DNA of 64,000 bases, taken from NCBI GenBank assembly GCA_947588955.1, contig CANPYX010000006.1, positions 1 through 64,000 of the forward strand, given 5' to 3'. The notes beneath the pieces are model-generated. The model had not been told where the DNA came from. It saw nothing but the letters and a program-made list of their open reading frames with translations, and ran no database searches. Shown here piece after piece: positions 6,664 to 16,221 of this stretch. Each line of letters opens with the position of its first letter. The first letter of the stretch is position 1. The position numbers and the translations under genes were made by a program. The DNA is from an uncultured Oscillospiraceae bacterium. GTDB lineage: Bacteria; Bacillota; Clostridia; Oscillospirales; Oscillospiraceae.

Positions 6664-8672
6664 TGAAAAAGAACAGTATCGGGGGCCGCTCCCTCATAGG
6701 GCTTTGCTTCCTCTTCCTCTACCTGCCCATATTCCTGCTCATTATCTTCAGCTTCAACAAGGGCGACTCCTCCGCCGTCTGGCGGGGCTTCTCCCTCAAG
6801 TGGTACGGGGAGCTCTTCCACAACCGCCTGGTGATAGAGGGCCTTGCCACCACCCTTCTGGTGTCCCTCCTCGCCACCGCCATCTCCACCGTCGCCGGCA
6901 CCTTCGCCGCCATCGGTATCTACAACCTCACGAAAAAATGGCGCGGCCCCATCCTGGTGGTCAACGATCTTCCCATGATGAACGCGGACATAGTCACCGG
7001 CGTCTCCCTGTGCCTCTTTTTCGTGGCGTTTTTCAACGGCTGGCACGGGATCGCCTCCTGGATAAACGCCCACCAGACGCTTTTCACCCTCCCCACCCGT
7101 CTTCATCTGGGGCTCTCCACGCTCCTTATAGCCCACGTCTGCTTTGACATCCCTTACGTCATTCTGAACGTGGCGCCGCGTCTGCGGCAGATGGACTCGA
7201 ACCTGGTGGAGGCGGCGCAGGATTTGGGCTGTACCTGGATGCAGGCGTTCGTCAAGGTGATACTGCCGGAGATAAAGCCCGGCATCGTCTCCGGCGCGCT
7301 CATAGCCTTCACCATGTCCGTTGACGACTTCGTAATAAGCTACTTCACCGCCGGCTCCGCCACCCAGACCCTCGCCATGGTCATCTACGGCATGACGAAA
7401 AAGCGCGTGACCCCCGTGGTGAACGCCGTCAGCACCCTAATGTTCCTGGCGGTGCTCATAGTCCTCATAATCAACAACGTGCGCTCGGCGAAGTTGGCAA
7501 AGCTCGCCGCCAAGCGCGCCTCCTTCGAGCCCGTCCCTGAGAGCCCGCGCCTCAGGCGCTTCCGGGAGTGGATGGCTACGCCCAGGGGCAAGGCCGCCCG
7601 ACGTGTCACCGCCGCCGTCCTTTGCGCGGCGTTTGTGGCGACCACCGTGTTCCTCACCGCCTTCACCACCTCCCGCCCCGTGGTCAACGTGTGCTCCTGG
7701 GGCGAGTACATCGACGAGGACCTTATCACCGAGTTTGAGGAGCAGACCGGCATACGCGTCAATTACCAGACCGCCGAGTCCAACGAGGCGCTTTACTCCC
7801 TCCTGAGCAACGGCGGCGCCGACTACGACGTGGTGGTGCCCTCCGATTACATGATAAGCCAGCTCATCGAGGAGGATATGCTCCAGCCCTTGGACTACTC
7901 CCAAATCCCCAACTTCTCCCTCATCAGCGACAGGTTCAAAAACCTCCCATATGACCCGGAGAACAAGTATACCGTCCCCTACACCTGGGGCACCGTGGGC
8001 ATAATCTACAACTCCGCCATGATTGAGGACGAGATTGACAGCTGGTCGGCGCTCTATGACGACAAATACGCGGGCCAGGTCCTTCTAATCGGCAACTCCC
8101 GCGACGCCTTCGGCATCGCCCTCAAGTACCTGGGCTACTCCATGAACACCACCGACCCCGACGAGATTCGTCAGGCTTACGACCTGGTGCGTGACGCCTA
8201 CGAGCGCGGCGTTTTCCAGGGCAAGGTCATGGACGAGGTCTTCCAGACCATGGAGGGCGGCAACGCCGCCTTCGCCACCTACTACGCCGGCGACTACCTC
8301 TCCATGCTGGAAAACAACGAGGATCTTCGCTTTGTGGTCCCAAAAGAGGGCTCCAACTGGTTCGTAGACGCCATGTGCGTCCTCAAGGACTGCCCCAACT
8401 ACGACAACGCCATGAAGTGGATAAACTTCATCGCCTCCACCGACTCCAACCTTCGCAACATGGATTACATCTGGTACGCCAGCCCCAACGAGAAGGCGTT
8501 GGAGCTCTACCCCGAGTGGTACGAGGAGCAGTACGGCGAGCCCCTGGACCCGGAGATATACTCCATAATGGCCGCCCCCTCCGAAGTCCTGGACCGCTGC
8601 GAAATGTACATCTGCCTCCCCAAACCCACCCGCGCCCTCTACAACGAGCTGTGGATAAAGCTCGGCATTTAA
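6663..8672 (+). CDS. potC: Fused polyamine permease and substrate-binding protein PotCD
   Basis: 669 aa in a single frame. Residues 1-275 are a PotC-type permease with six membrane segments and the EAA loop EAAQDLGCTWMQAFVKVILPE. A basic linker and a further membrane segment (about 315-335) lead into a PotD-type binding domain from about residue 339, beginning VVNVCSWGEYIDEDLI. The extra segment tethers the binding domain to the outer face of the membrane, replacing a lipoprotein anchor. PotCD fusions are known in some Firmicutes. There is one binding domain per permease chain. The ATG overlaps the potB stop region. Together with PotA and PotB this is a complete importer. Confidence 0.92.
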   Translation: MKKNSIGGRSLIGLCFLFLYLPIFLLIIFSFNKGDSSAVWRGFSLKWYGELFHNRLVIEGLATTLLVSLLATAISTVAGTFAAIGIYNLTKKWRGPILVVNDLPMMNADIVTGVSLCLFFVAFFNGWHGIASWINAHQTLFTLPTRLHLGLSTLLIAHVCFDIPYVILNVAPRLRQMDSNLVEAAQDLGCTWMQAFVKVILPEIKPGIVSGALIAFTMSVDDFVISYFTAGSATQTLAMVIYGMTKKRVTPVVNAVSTLMFLAVLIVLIINNVRSAKLAKLAAKRASFEPVPESPRLRRFREWMATPRGKAARRVTAAVLCAAFVATTVFLTAFTTSRPVVNVCSWGEYIDEDLITEFEEQTGIRVNYQTAESNEALYSLLSNGGADYDVVVPSDYMISQLIEEDMLQPLDYSQIPNFSLISDRFKNLPYDPENKYTVPYTWGTVGIIYNSAMIEDEIDSWSALYDDKYAGQVLLIGNSRDAFGIALKYLGYSMNTTDPDEIRQAYDLVRDAYERGVFQGKVMDEVFQTMEGGNAAFATYYAGDYLSMLENNEDLRFVVPKEGSNWFVDAMCVLKDCPNYDNAMKWINFIASTDSNLRNMDYIWYASPNEKALELYPEWYEEQYGEPLDPEIYSIMAAPSEVLDRCEMYICLPKPTRALYNELWIKLGI

Positions 8673-8694
8673 AAAAGGCTCTAAAAAAGCGTCA

Positions 8695-8725
8695 AGTACC
8701 CACCCCGTTTCCGGGGTGGGTACTT
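8695..8725 (+). terminator. Terminator hairpin of the pot operon
   Basis: AAGTACCCACCCC and GGGGTGGGTACTT form a perfect 13-bp stem with a 5-nt loop, 22 nt after the potCD stop. The following T run is short. Confidence 0.65.
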
Positions 8726-8827
8726 TGCAGATTGTTGACAAACCTCAAAAAATGATAGCATTTTCCCCAGCTTATCCTTATACTAATATCTATTTAAAAG
8801 GAGACACCGAGCGGCGAGGATTTTTCA

Positions 8828-8884
8828 CGTCAGGCAAGGAAGGCGCCGCAGGGAATACTGTATGTATTTCCAAGGCGGCTGACG
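8828..8884 (+). repeat. Nested hairpin (possible further repeat type) beside R1
   Basis: CGTCAG/CTGACG encloses GCCGC/GCGGC, which encloses GGGAATAC/GTATTTCC. It sits just upstream of the R1 copy. Only one copy is seen in this window. The 8673-9089 gap holds this structure, the pot terminator and R1, and no convincing gene. Confidence 0.5.
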
Positions 8885-8889
8885 CAACC

Positions 8890-8996
8890 GGGGTCCCCGA
8901 CGGGCAAAGCCCGTTGGGGAGAGGAGGAGCGAAGTCCGCGCCTGAGCCTTCGCGCTTGCGCAAAGGCGAGGTTAAGCGACTTCAGCGACGACGACG
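8890..8996 (+). repeat. R1 two-hairpin repeat, copy a
   Basis: The order is GGTCCCC, variable hairpin (GACGGGC/GCCCGTT), then GGGGAGAGGAGGAGCGAAGT, GCGCCTGAGCC, a second variable hairpin, then GGCGAGGTTAAGCGACTTC and AGCGACGACG. The segment GAAGTC can pair with GACTTC and close the central part. The 107-aa frame crossing it is not a credible gene. Confidence 0.85.
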
Positions 8997-9474
8997 CAAA
9001 AAAGACCGCTGCGAATTGGAGGTTTTAATTAGGAATTAGTATTAATACCGCCAAGTCCGAAAAAACAGCAAAAGGAACGCGCAAATTTTTCAGATTTTCG
9101 AGAAATACTCCTCGTCCACCTCATAATCTTTTACTTCCTTTACGCCGATTCCATTCTCCGCCAGTTTTGAAATGAACTCTTCCCCATTTATTAAATCAAT
9201 ATGTTTTTTGCCCGGATTAGATGCCTCCTCAATTGCCTGTTTGGAAAAAGATCCCGTCGTAATAAAGAGCCCTTTTTCAATATCAGTCGTCAACGAGCCT
9301 CTAAAATCCCTAATATCCGGAGCGCCCACCGATCCCTGATAACGCTTACATTGAAAAGCGATGTTAAAACTGAAAATACCGTTGATCTTTAATTTTCCGG
9401 TCCCGTCAATACCTCCGTCGCCCGCCTTTTTTTTAACCTTTGATGGGCAAAGGGGAGGTTTTTTGACAAGCTGA

Positions 9475-9501
9475 TATAATATCCGCTTTGCGGATATTAT
9501 A
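9475..9501. promoter_or_regulatory. 27-bp perfect palindrome overlapping a -10 box
   Basis: TATAATATCCGC, TTT, GCGGATATTATA. The minus-strand -10 box is its end, so a dimeric repressor could bind here, or the transcript could begin as a hairpin. Confidence 0.6.
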
Positions 9502-9524
9502 CCATGTTTCAACATCATTTTCAA
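9496..9524 (-). promoter_or_regulatory. Predicted promoter in front of the Mrr remnant
   Basis: On the minus strand: TTGAAA, 17 nt, TATAAT. The start site would fall in the palindrome at 9475-9501. It lies inside the first codons of the Mrr-remnant frame. Confidence 0.55.
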
Positions 9525-9656
9525 GCTCCCAATAAAAAGGCTTTTCGGTTATAATATCACTTTTTACACTGTACTGATTATACGATAACCCCTAAGTCCC
9601 CGCTTTGACCTAGGCCTCCTTTTCGCCTTCCCCCTGGCTTTTTGCGCATTCCGCCC

Positions 9657-9685
9657 TTTACATCCGGCGTCAACACGGTTATAAT
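9657..9685 (+). promoter_or_regulatory. Predicted promoter of the deacetylase gene
   Basis: TTTACA, 17 nt, TATAAT; the -10 box ends 23 nt before the ATG, so the mRNA leader is very short. Confidence 0.7.
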
Positions 9686-9708
9686 TTATACGGAAACGAG
9701 GTGACCCC

Positions 9709-10443
9709 ATGAAAAGGCTGTACCCCGGCGGAAAAACTAAGGTATTTACCGTCTCCTACGACGACGGCGTCCTTCAGGACGTTCCCTTTGTGGAGCTTCT
9801 GAACAAATACGGCATCAAGGGAACTTTTAATCTCAACTCCAGGCTCATGCGCGACGGGTTTGAGTGGACACACGAGAGCGGCATGGTCGTAAAGCGCCTG
9901 TCTCCGTCCGCCGCGCTTCACCTGTATGACGGGCATGAGATCGCGAGCCACACGCTAACCCACCCGTACCTTGACCACGCCGACAGAAGCACGATCCTGC
10001 GCGAGATGGGAGAGGACCGGGACGATCTGAAGCGTCTTTTCGGAAGGGAGGTCCGCGGCTTTGCCGCGCCCTTCACCTTTTGGAGCCCGGAGATGGCCCA
10101 GTGCGCAAAGCTCTGCGGCTTTGAATACGCCAGGATCTCCGAGGAGAGCCGCAGCTACGCCCCGCCCCGCGACCGCTACAATTGGCGCGCCGGAATATTT
10201 CACCTGAGCTCCGACCTGGACAGCTTCGTGGACGGCTTTCTTGAGACCAACCTGGAGCTCGCCATGTGCCAGATCGTCGGGCACACCTACGACCTGGACG
10301 AGGCAAATATGTGGGAACGCATGGAGAACATCCTCCGCCGCGTCACCTCCTGCCCGGACGTCGCCTTCATGACCACCATCGATATCGTTCGCTTCCTCAT
10401 GCCGCCCGACAAATCAGAATCTCCCTCTGCCCTATCTCAATAA
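9709..10443 (+). CDS. Polysaccharide deacetylase (NodB-type) family protein
   Basis: 244 aa. The NodB-homology motifs are visible: SYDDG near residue 16 (catalytic base and metal Asp), HEIASHTLTHPYLD near 77 (the H-x3-H zinc ligands), and a later RGFAAPFTFW strand. There is no signal peptide or membrane segment, so a cytoplasmic enzyme or an atypical export route is implied. Family members remove N- or O-acetyl groups from glycans such as peptidoglycan or chitooligosaccharides; the substrate is unknown. GAGGTG precedes ATG 9709 by 7 nt. It is monocistronic and convergent with the SLH protein gene. Confidence 0.85.
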   Translation: MKRLYPGGKTKVFTVSYDDGVLQDVPFVELLNKYGIKGTFNLNSRLMRDGFEWTHESGMVVKRLSPSAALHLYDGHEIASHTLTHPYLDHADRSTILREMGEDRDDLKRLFGREVRGFAAPFTFWSPEMAQCAKLCGFEYARISEESRSYAPPRDRYNWRAGIFHLSSDLDSFVDGFLETNLELAMCQIVGHTYDLDEANMWERMENILRRVTSCPDVAFMTTIDIVRFLMPPDKSESPSALSQ

Positions 10444-10449
10444 AAACGC

Positions 10450-10477
10450 CAAGACCGCCCGACGAGGGGCGGTCTTG
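10450..10477. terminator. Shared hairpin between convergent genes
   Basis: CAAGACCGCCC and GGGCGGTCTTG form an 11-bp perfect stem between the deacetylase and the SLH protein. T runs are short on both sides, so termination is plausible but not strong. Confidence 0.6.
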
Positions 10478-10509
10478 AAGCAATATTTCCCTTTTAAATG
10501 CACAGCCAA

Positions 10510-12192
10510 TCAAAACGGGAAGAAAATATCCCCTTCCTCCATCTCGATGTGGTCCCTGCTGATTTTCTCAAATGTCACCAGGAAGTAATCGTGGTCCAGG
10601 ACCGGTTTACTGCTCAACGGGTCGTCCCAGGTGACGTCCACATACAGCCAGCTGTCGTCCACGTACACCCTGTTCCACGCGTGATCTCCCCATCCTCCGC
10701 CGCCGTTCGCCATACCGACGCACCGCTCACAGGGGATGCCGGAGCGAAGGCACATCTCCAGGTACGTGTCGGCGTAGTTTTCGCAAACTCCGTACCCCGA
10801 TGCGAGGAAGATGTTGTAATTCGTGTCGTACTTCTCCCTTGCCTGCTCCTGGAGCCGCCCCGCCTCCTCTATCATCGCCGCCATAAAATAACTCGCCGCC
10901 GCGGTCAGCGGGTCGTAGGTGCAGGTGTTCACCAGATAGTCGTGGAGCGCCAAAGCGGTATCCCTGGAGCTCGACCTTTGAAGGTTCTTTATGGCAGGTC
11001 CCACCAGGTCCTCCTCGTAATCCGGCATGAACTCATTGGGTATGCCGCAGTTCAGGTCAATGAGATTCCCGTTAATAGTATAGCCCAGAGCCGCAAGGCG
11101 CACCATGGGATATCTCCCGCGCAGGGTAACCACGGCGTCCTTGAAGGTTTTTTCCTCCCTCACGCCGTAAAAATCTATGTTCCTGGTAATATTTGCGTTC
11201 AGCGCGAGCTCCGACGGCCTCGCTGTCCCCACCTTCCTCCTTCCGCAGGTGAGCGGCTCCGGAATGACGGCGGTGTCAAAGGTCGAGGTGAACAGGTCCA
11301 AATAAAATTGATACCCCGTGTCATATTCTTCAAAAGAAATGCTCCCTTGTACTACTCCCTCGTAATCATAGATATACGCCCGGTAATCCCACATATTCTC
11401 AAAATTGAAATAATACTCCCCGTTTATCTCAAATACCCCCGGAATATACCCGCCGTTTATCCCAAGAAAGTACTCCGTTGAATAGACCGTATAATCCGCG
11501 GGCTTTTTCACCGACTCGAACCTCTGCCGCAGCGACGGGTCAACCACCATGGCAACGATGGTCGCCATCTCCTGGCGAGTCATATTGTTGTAAGGCCGGA
11601 ATGTCCCGTACTCGTCATACCCCTTTACTATACCCATGTCCATAAGGTAAACCGTAGAGGTGTAATACGGGTCCCCCTCCCTAACATCGGCTATGTAGGA
11701 GACGTCGTTTATAAAGCTGTCCTCCCCGCAGAGCGGCAGCAGCAGGTTATAGAGCATCCTTGAAAGCTCGCCCCTTGTGACGTCGCGGTTAAAATTATCC
11801 GTGAAATTGACGCCCTCCAAAAGCCCGTTTTTGCGGGCGTATTCCAGGTCGCCGGAGTACCAGGTGTCGTAGTCAACAAAGTCCGTGCTGTTCCCGTTAA
11901 TTATGGCGTGCATCTTTGCCACGGCAGCAACACCCTGGCTCACAGGCACAGTCCCTTTTGGATTAAACCTGTTGCCGGGTACGCCCGTCATAAGGTTCCT
12001 GTTGTAGCAAAGCCTGATGTACTCCTTCGCCCAGCTGCCATCCGCGTCGGTGATACCGGAGCTGTCAAAATCATTGACCACGGGAAAGAGCCTGTCCCAC
12101 CCGTCGTCCGCCGCAGCCGCCGCCGGCACAACCGCCATCACCAAGACCGCCGCCATCACCGCCGTCACGATCCTAAATAAAATCTTCCTCAT
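10510..12192 (-). CDS. Secreted SLH-domain protein with transglutaminase-like domain
   Basis: About 560 aa. A signal peptide (MRKILF to about residue 29, ending AAAAADD) is followed by S-layer homology repeats to about residue 200, with motifs such as GNRFNPKGTVPVSQG and YGTFRPYNNMTRQEMA that bind secondary cell-wall polymer. The C-terminal domain (about 440-560) has the transglutaminase/protease triad: Cys in YGVCENYAD, His in GDHAWNRVYV and Asp in YVDVTWDDP. It is probably wall-anchored and may cross-link or cleave surface proteins. The frame can also start at a GTG 9 nt upstream; the ATG at 12192 fits the signal peptide and the GGGAG spacing better. Confidence 0.85.
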   Translation of the reverse strand: MRKILFRIVTAVMAAVLVMAVVPAAAAADDGWDRLFPVVNDFDSSGITDADGSWAKEYIRLCYNRNLMTGVPGNRFNPKGTVPVSQGVAAVAKMHAIINGNSTDFVDYDTWYSGDLEYARKNGLLEGVNFTDNFNRDVTRGELSRMLYNLLLPLCGEDSFINDVSYIADVREGDPYYTSTVYLMDMGIVKGYDEYGTFRPYNNMTRQEMATIVAMVVDPSLRQRFESVKKPADYTVYSTEYFLGINGGYIPGVFEINGEYYFNFENMWDYRAYIYDYEGVVQGSISFEEYDTGYQFYLDLFTSTFDTAVIPEPLTCGRRKVGTARPSELALNANITRNIDFYGVREEKTFKDAVVTLRGRYPMVRLAALGYTINGNLIDLNCGIPNEFMPDYEEDLVGPAIKNLQRSSSRDTALALHDYLVNTCTYDPLTAAASYFMAAMIEEAGRLQEQAREKYDTNYNIFLASGYGVCENYADTYLEMCLRSGIPCERCVGMANGGGGWGDHAWNRVYVDDSWLYVDVTWDDPLSSKPVLDHDYFLVTFEKISRDHIEMEEGDIFFPF

Positions 12193-12311
12193 GTCCCCCA
12201 CTTCTCCCTCTCAATTTTAACGATTTGCCGCAACAACGCCGCAACGCCTATACCATACCACATCGCTCCATAAAATTCAAGAAAATTTATCCCCGCCCCA
12301 TTCCCTGTGCG

Positions 12312-12761
12312 TTATCCGTTGTTTCTCTCAGCCAGCTTGCCGAGCAGCTCATACAAAATCCCGTATAAGCTCCGCGCCTTTTCCGGCTCCAGATCCACGC
12401 AGGCGGCGAGACGCTGCGGCACGGAGAGCGCCTTTTCGCGCAGGGCAGCCCCCGCGTCGGTTACGGAAACGATCAGGTCGCGTTCATCTTCACGCGAGCG
12501 GCGTCGCGCCACATATCCCTTTTCCTCTAACCGTTTGAGCAACGGCGTCAACGTGCTGGAGTCGAGATACAGGTATTCGCCCACCTCCTTCACCCGCAGC
12601 TCCTTATGCTCCCACATCACCATCATCGTGATATACTGCGTATAGGTCAGGTCGAGCTCGTCAAGATACGGCTTATACGCTTTCACGATCTCCTTCGCGC
12701 AGGCATAGAGTGGAAAACATATTTGGTTTTCAAGTTTTAGTGGGTCAAATGGAACCGCCAT
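12312..12761 (-). CDS. ohrR: OhrR-type MarR-family organic peroxide sensor
   Basis: 149 aa. The N-terminus LENQICFPLYACAKEI places a Cys at residue 15, the position of the peroxide-reactive Cys of Bacillus OhrR, and the Tyr residues that hydrogen-bond to it are present around YLDELDLTYTQY. A winged helix with SSTLTPLLKRLEEKGYVARRRSREDERD follows. Oxidation of Cys15 by organic hydroperoxides or hypochlorite should release it from DNA. It lies 15 nt after a flavodoxin gene and downstream of a glutathione peroxidase gene, so it likely controls this small peroxide-defence block. No ohrA gene is seen here. Confidence 0.88.
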   Translation of the reverse strand: MAVPFDPLKLENQICFPLYACAKEIVKAYKPYLDELDLTYTQYITMMVMWEHKELRVKEVGEYLYLDSSTLTPLLKRLEEKGYVARRRSREDERDLIVSVTDAGAALREKALSVPQRLAACVDLEPEKARSLYGILYELLGKLAERNNG

Positions 12762-12776
12762 GATTTATGCCTCCCC

Positions 12777-13184
12777 TTACGATATGATCCCCCTTGCAAA
12801 ATCCGCGGCTGCCTTTTGGTCGGCCTCATTTGGTCTGCCCTTGTGAAGCATTGCAAAAGCGCCCCGGCAGGAAAATTCCTCTTTCGCAACAGGGATTTGT
12901 CTTTCCGCAAGCAGCTTTTCCACATACCTGCGGGTAGATTTGACGGCGGCGGATGTGCTGAAATTCACAACCTTGCCCACGGATACATGGATGCCGCCGA
13001 TGAACTTTTTTACTTCGTCGTCTACATCGAAAGCATACGGGGCGCTGCCGAGGAACAGAATATCCACATCCTCTGTCAGCGGCTCCGACACCGTTTTTGC
13101 TTCCACGCCGACTGCCTTCGCGATCGCCTCCGCAATCTTTTTCGTGTTGCCGCCTCTTGAATAATACCGTACCGCGAGTTTCAT
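12777..13184 (-). CDS. Short flavodoxin-like protein
   Basis: 135 aa, shorter than classical flavodoxins (about 140-180). The N-terminal strand-loop MKLAVRYYSRGGNTKKIAEAIA has the S-x-G-N-T phosphate-binding signature for FMN. LFLGSAPYAFD near residue 49 is a later flavin-loop strand. It may carry electrons to a reductase or quinone in peroxide stress. GGAGGTAAT precedes the ATG. It sits between the glutathione peroxidase and ohrR genes on the same strand, 82 nt and 15 nt away. Confidence 0.8.
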   Translation of the reverse strand: MKLAVRYYSRGGNTKKIAEAIAKAVGVEAKTVSEPLTEDVDILFLGSAPYAFDVDDEVKKFIGGIHVSVGKVVNFSTSAAVKSTRRYVEKLLAERQIPVAKEEFSCRGAFAMLHKGRPNEADQKAAADFARGIIS

Positions 13185-13266
13185 GTCAAGATTACCTCCA
13201 ATATTAAGATGCCTGCTGTTCCAGACTGATGAGCTGTGAGCAGGTATTATTAGTCATAGTGAAACA

Positions 13267-13806
13267 TTACAGCGCCTCCTCAACCTTTGCCTTAACCCTG
13301 TCAAGCGATTCGGTGGGCTCAAAGCGCGCGACGATTTGGCCGCTCCGGTCAATCAGAAACTTCGTGAAGTTCCACTTGATGTTGCCGTTGTCCTTGTAGT
13401 CCTTGTCCATCTTCTTCACGACCGGCTTGAGGATCAACCCCATCGGGCCGGAAAATCCGGCAAACGTGGTATTCTCCGTCAGATACTTGTAGAGCGGAAT
13501 GGCGTTTTCCCCGTTTACATCGATCTTGGCGAACTGCGGAAAGGTAATACCATACCGTCCGGTACAAAAGCTGTGGATCTCCTCGTCGCTGCCCGGAGCC
13601 TGCTCCCCGAACTGATTGCAGGGGAAATCGAGGATCTCCAGCCCGTCCTTCTGATGAAGCTCGTACAGGTCTTGAAGCTCGTCATACTGCGGCGTAAATC
13701 CGCACCCGGTCGCCGTGTTCACAATGAGAAGGACCTTCCCCTTGTAATCGGAAAGTGCCACCTCGCTCCCATCCTGTGCTTTGATTTTAAAATCGTAGAT
13801 GTTCAT
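13267..13806 (-). CDS. Glutathione peroxidase family (Cys-type) peroxidase
   Basis: 179 aa, a normal bacterial length. The signature NTATGCGFTPQYDEL near residue 30 has Cys, not selenocysteine, as the peroxidatic residue. FPCNQFGEQAPGSDEEI follows and NIKWNFTKFL supplies the Trp/Asn of the catalytic tetrad. In bacteria such enzymes usually use thioredoxin to reduce H2O2 and lipid hydroperoxides. The frame opens 66 nt upstream, but GGAGG lies 7 nt before ATG 13806, which gives the family N-terminus MNIYDF. It is the first gene of the flavodoxin-ohrR block and has its own promoter. Confidence 0.92.
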   Translation of the reverse strand: MNIYDFKIKAQDGSEVALSDYKGKVLLIVNTATGCGFTPQYDELQDLYELHQKDGLEILDFPCNQFGEQAPGSDEEIHSFCTGRYGITFPQFAKIDVNGENAIPLYKYLTENTTFAGFSGPMGLILKPVVKKMDKDYKDNGNIKWNFTKFLIDRSGQIVARFEPTESLDRVKAKVEEAL

Positions 13807-13854
13807 ATCATTACCTCCGTTCATTTCCGCAAGATTCAATCTCGTGCTATTGAT

Positions 13855-13883
13855 AATATAACACCTTCTCATTAAATTGTCAA
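13855..13883 (-). promoter_or_regulatory. Promoter of the peroxidase-flavodoxin-ohrR block
   Basis: On the minus strand: TTGACA, 17 nt, TATATT, 49 nt upstream of the ATG. The -35 region reads GACAATTTAATG, which resembles half of the AT-rich OhrR operator; OhrR control is inferred. Confidence 0.7.
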
Positions 13884-14030
13884 CACTCGATTATTTCTTT
13901 TAATTTAGTATAAGCCGCAACTACATCAGAATACCCCCAGCCTCGCCTTTGAACACCTCGATAACCGAACCCGCCCCGTCCCCCCGCACCCCCCAATAAA
14001 ACATTTTTCCGCCGTCCCCCACCACTCCCC

Positions 14031-14216
14031 CAAAATCAATATTTTTCGCGGGGCTGTGCCTCGCGGAAAATCTCCTTTTGTTTTGCAAGTGTGCGCCCCT
14101 ACGGGGCGTGCGCGCAGCAAAACAGCAGAAAAAATTTTCGGAAACGTCCGCAGACGTTTCCGAAAATTTTTTCGCACGTTTCCCTTTCAAAAAAGGGCTC
14201 CGCCCTTTTTTGAAGT
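14031..14216 (+). repeat. R2 hairpin-array repeat, copy 2
   Basis: It has the same linkers as copy 1, but H1 is TTTTTCGCGGGGC/GCCTCGCGGAAAA, H3 carries GGAAACGTC/GACGTTTCC and H4 is TTCAAAAAAGGGC/GCCCTTTTTTGAA. Stem changes are matched on both sides. H4 ends 2 nt from the groL stop and would serve as the groESL terminator. It fills the 13807-14217 gap. Confidence 0.85.
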
Positions 14217-14217
14217 A

Positions 14218-15849
<1,632 letters not shown>

Positions 15850-15861
15850 TTACCTCCTAAA

Positions 15862-16146
15862 TTATTCCACAATGGCGAGTATCTCGCTCTGCTTGACGAT
15901 GGTGTACTCCTCGCCCTCGAACTTGACCTCGGTGCCTGTATACTTGCCGGTGATGACCTTGTCGCCGACCTCTACCTCCATGTCCACCTCGTTGCCGTCC
16001 ACGAACCCTCCGGGACCCACGGCGACTACCTCGTAGACCTGGGGCTTCTCCTGAGCGGAGCTGGTGAGGATAAGGCCGGATTTTGTGGTCTCCTCAGCCG
16101 GAACGCGCTTGATAACAACTCTGTCTGCCAAAGGTTTGAGCTTCAT
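15862..16146 (-). CDS. groS: Co-chaperonin GroES
   Basis: 94 aa, the usual size. It starts MKLKPLADRVVIKRV. The mobile loop (about residues 17-33, EETTKSGLILTSSAQEKPQ) and the C-terminal EYTIVKQSEILAIVE are standard. It caps the GroEL ring. Its gene leads the groES-groL operon, with AGGAGG in front of the ATG and a perfect CIRCE element in the leader. Confidence 0.98.
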   Translation of the reverse strand: MKLKPLADRVVIKRVPAEETTKSGLILTSSAQEKPQVYEVVAVGPGGFVDGNEVDMEVEVGDKVITGKYTGTEVKFEGEEYTIVKQSEILAIVE

Positions 16147-16221
16147 GCTGGTTTTGCCTCCTAGTAAAAATTTAGTTGTTTACCCCCCGTTTTTGGCGGA
16201 GAGCTGGCTGTTTGTTCTCTT

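Larger units (their letters stand above)
9090..9524 (-). pseudogene. 5'-truncated Mrr-type restriction endonuclease remnant
   Basis: 144 aa. The catalytic core of the Mrr family is present: GDGGIDG near residue 35 supplies the Asp and QCKRYQG near 58 supplies the Q-x-K. It continues to KGLFITTGSFSKQA and a HIDLINGEEF end, all typical of Mrr. The N-terminal winged-helix DNA-reader and the first catalytic helix are missing; full Mrr is about 300 aa. The first 30 residues are encoded by a promoter-like palindromic stretch and resemble nothing in Mrr. GGGAG does lie 7 nt before ATG 9524, so a short protein could still be made. It is AT-richer than its neighbours, suggesting acquisition followed by decay. 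Confidence 0.65.

Noticed and set aside
8716..9039. A 107-aa plus-strand frame after the pot operon.
   Set aside because: It runs through the nested hairpin and R1 copy a, whose non-coding relatives lie in different frames elsewhere.
8881..9600. A possible mobile element or insertion sequence around the Mrr remnant.
   Set aside because: No transposase, terminal inverted repeats or target duplications could be found; only R1 and the nested hairpin are present.
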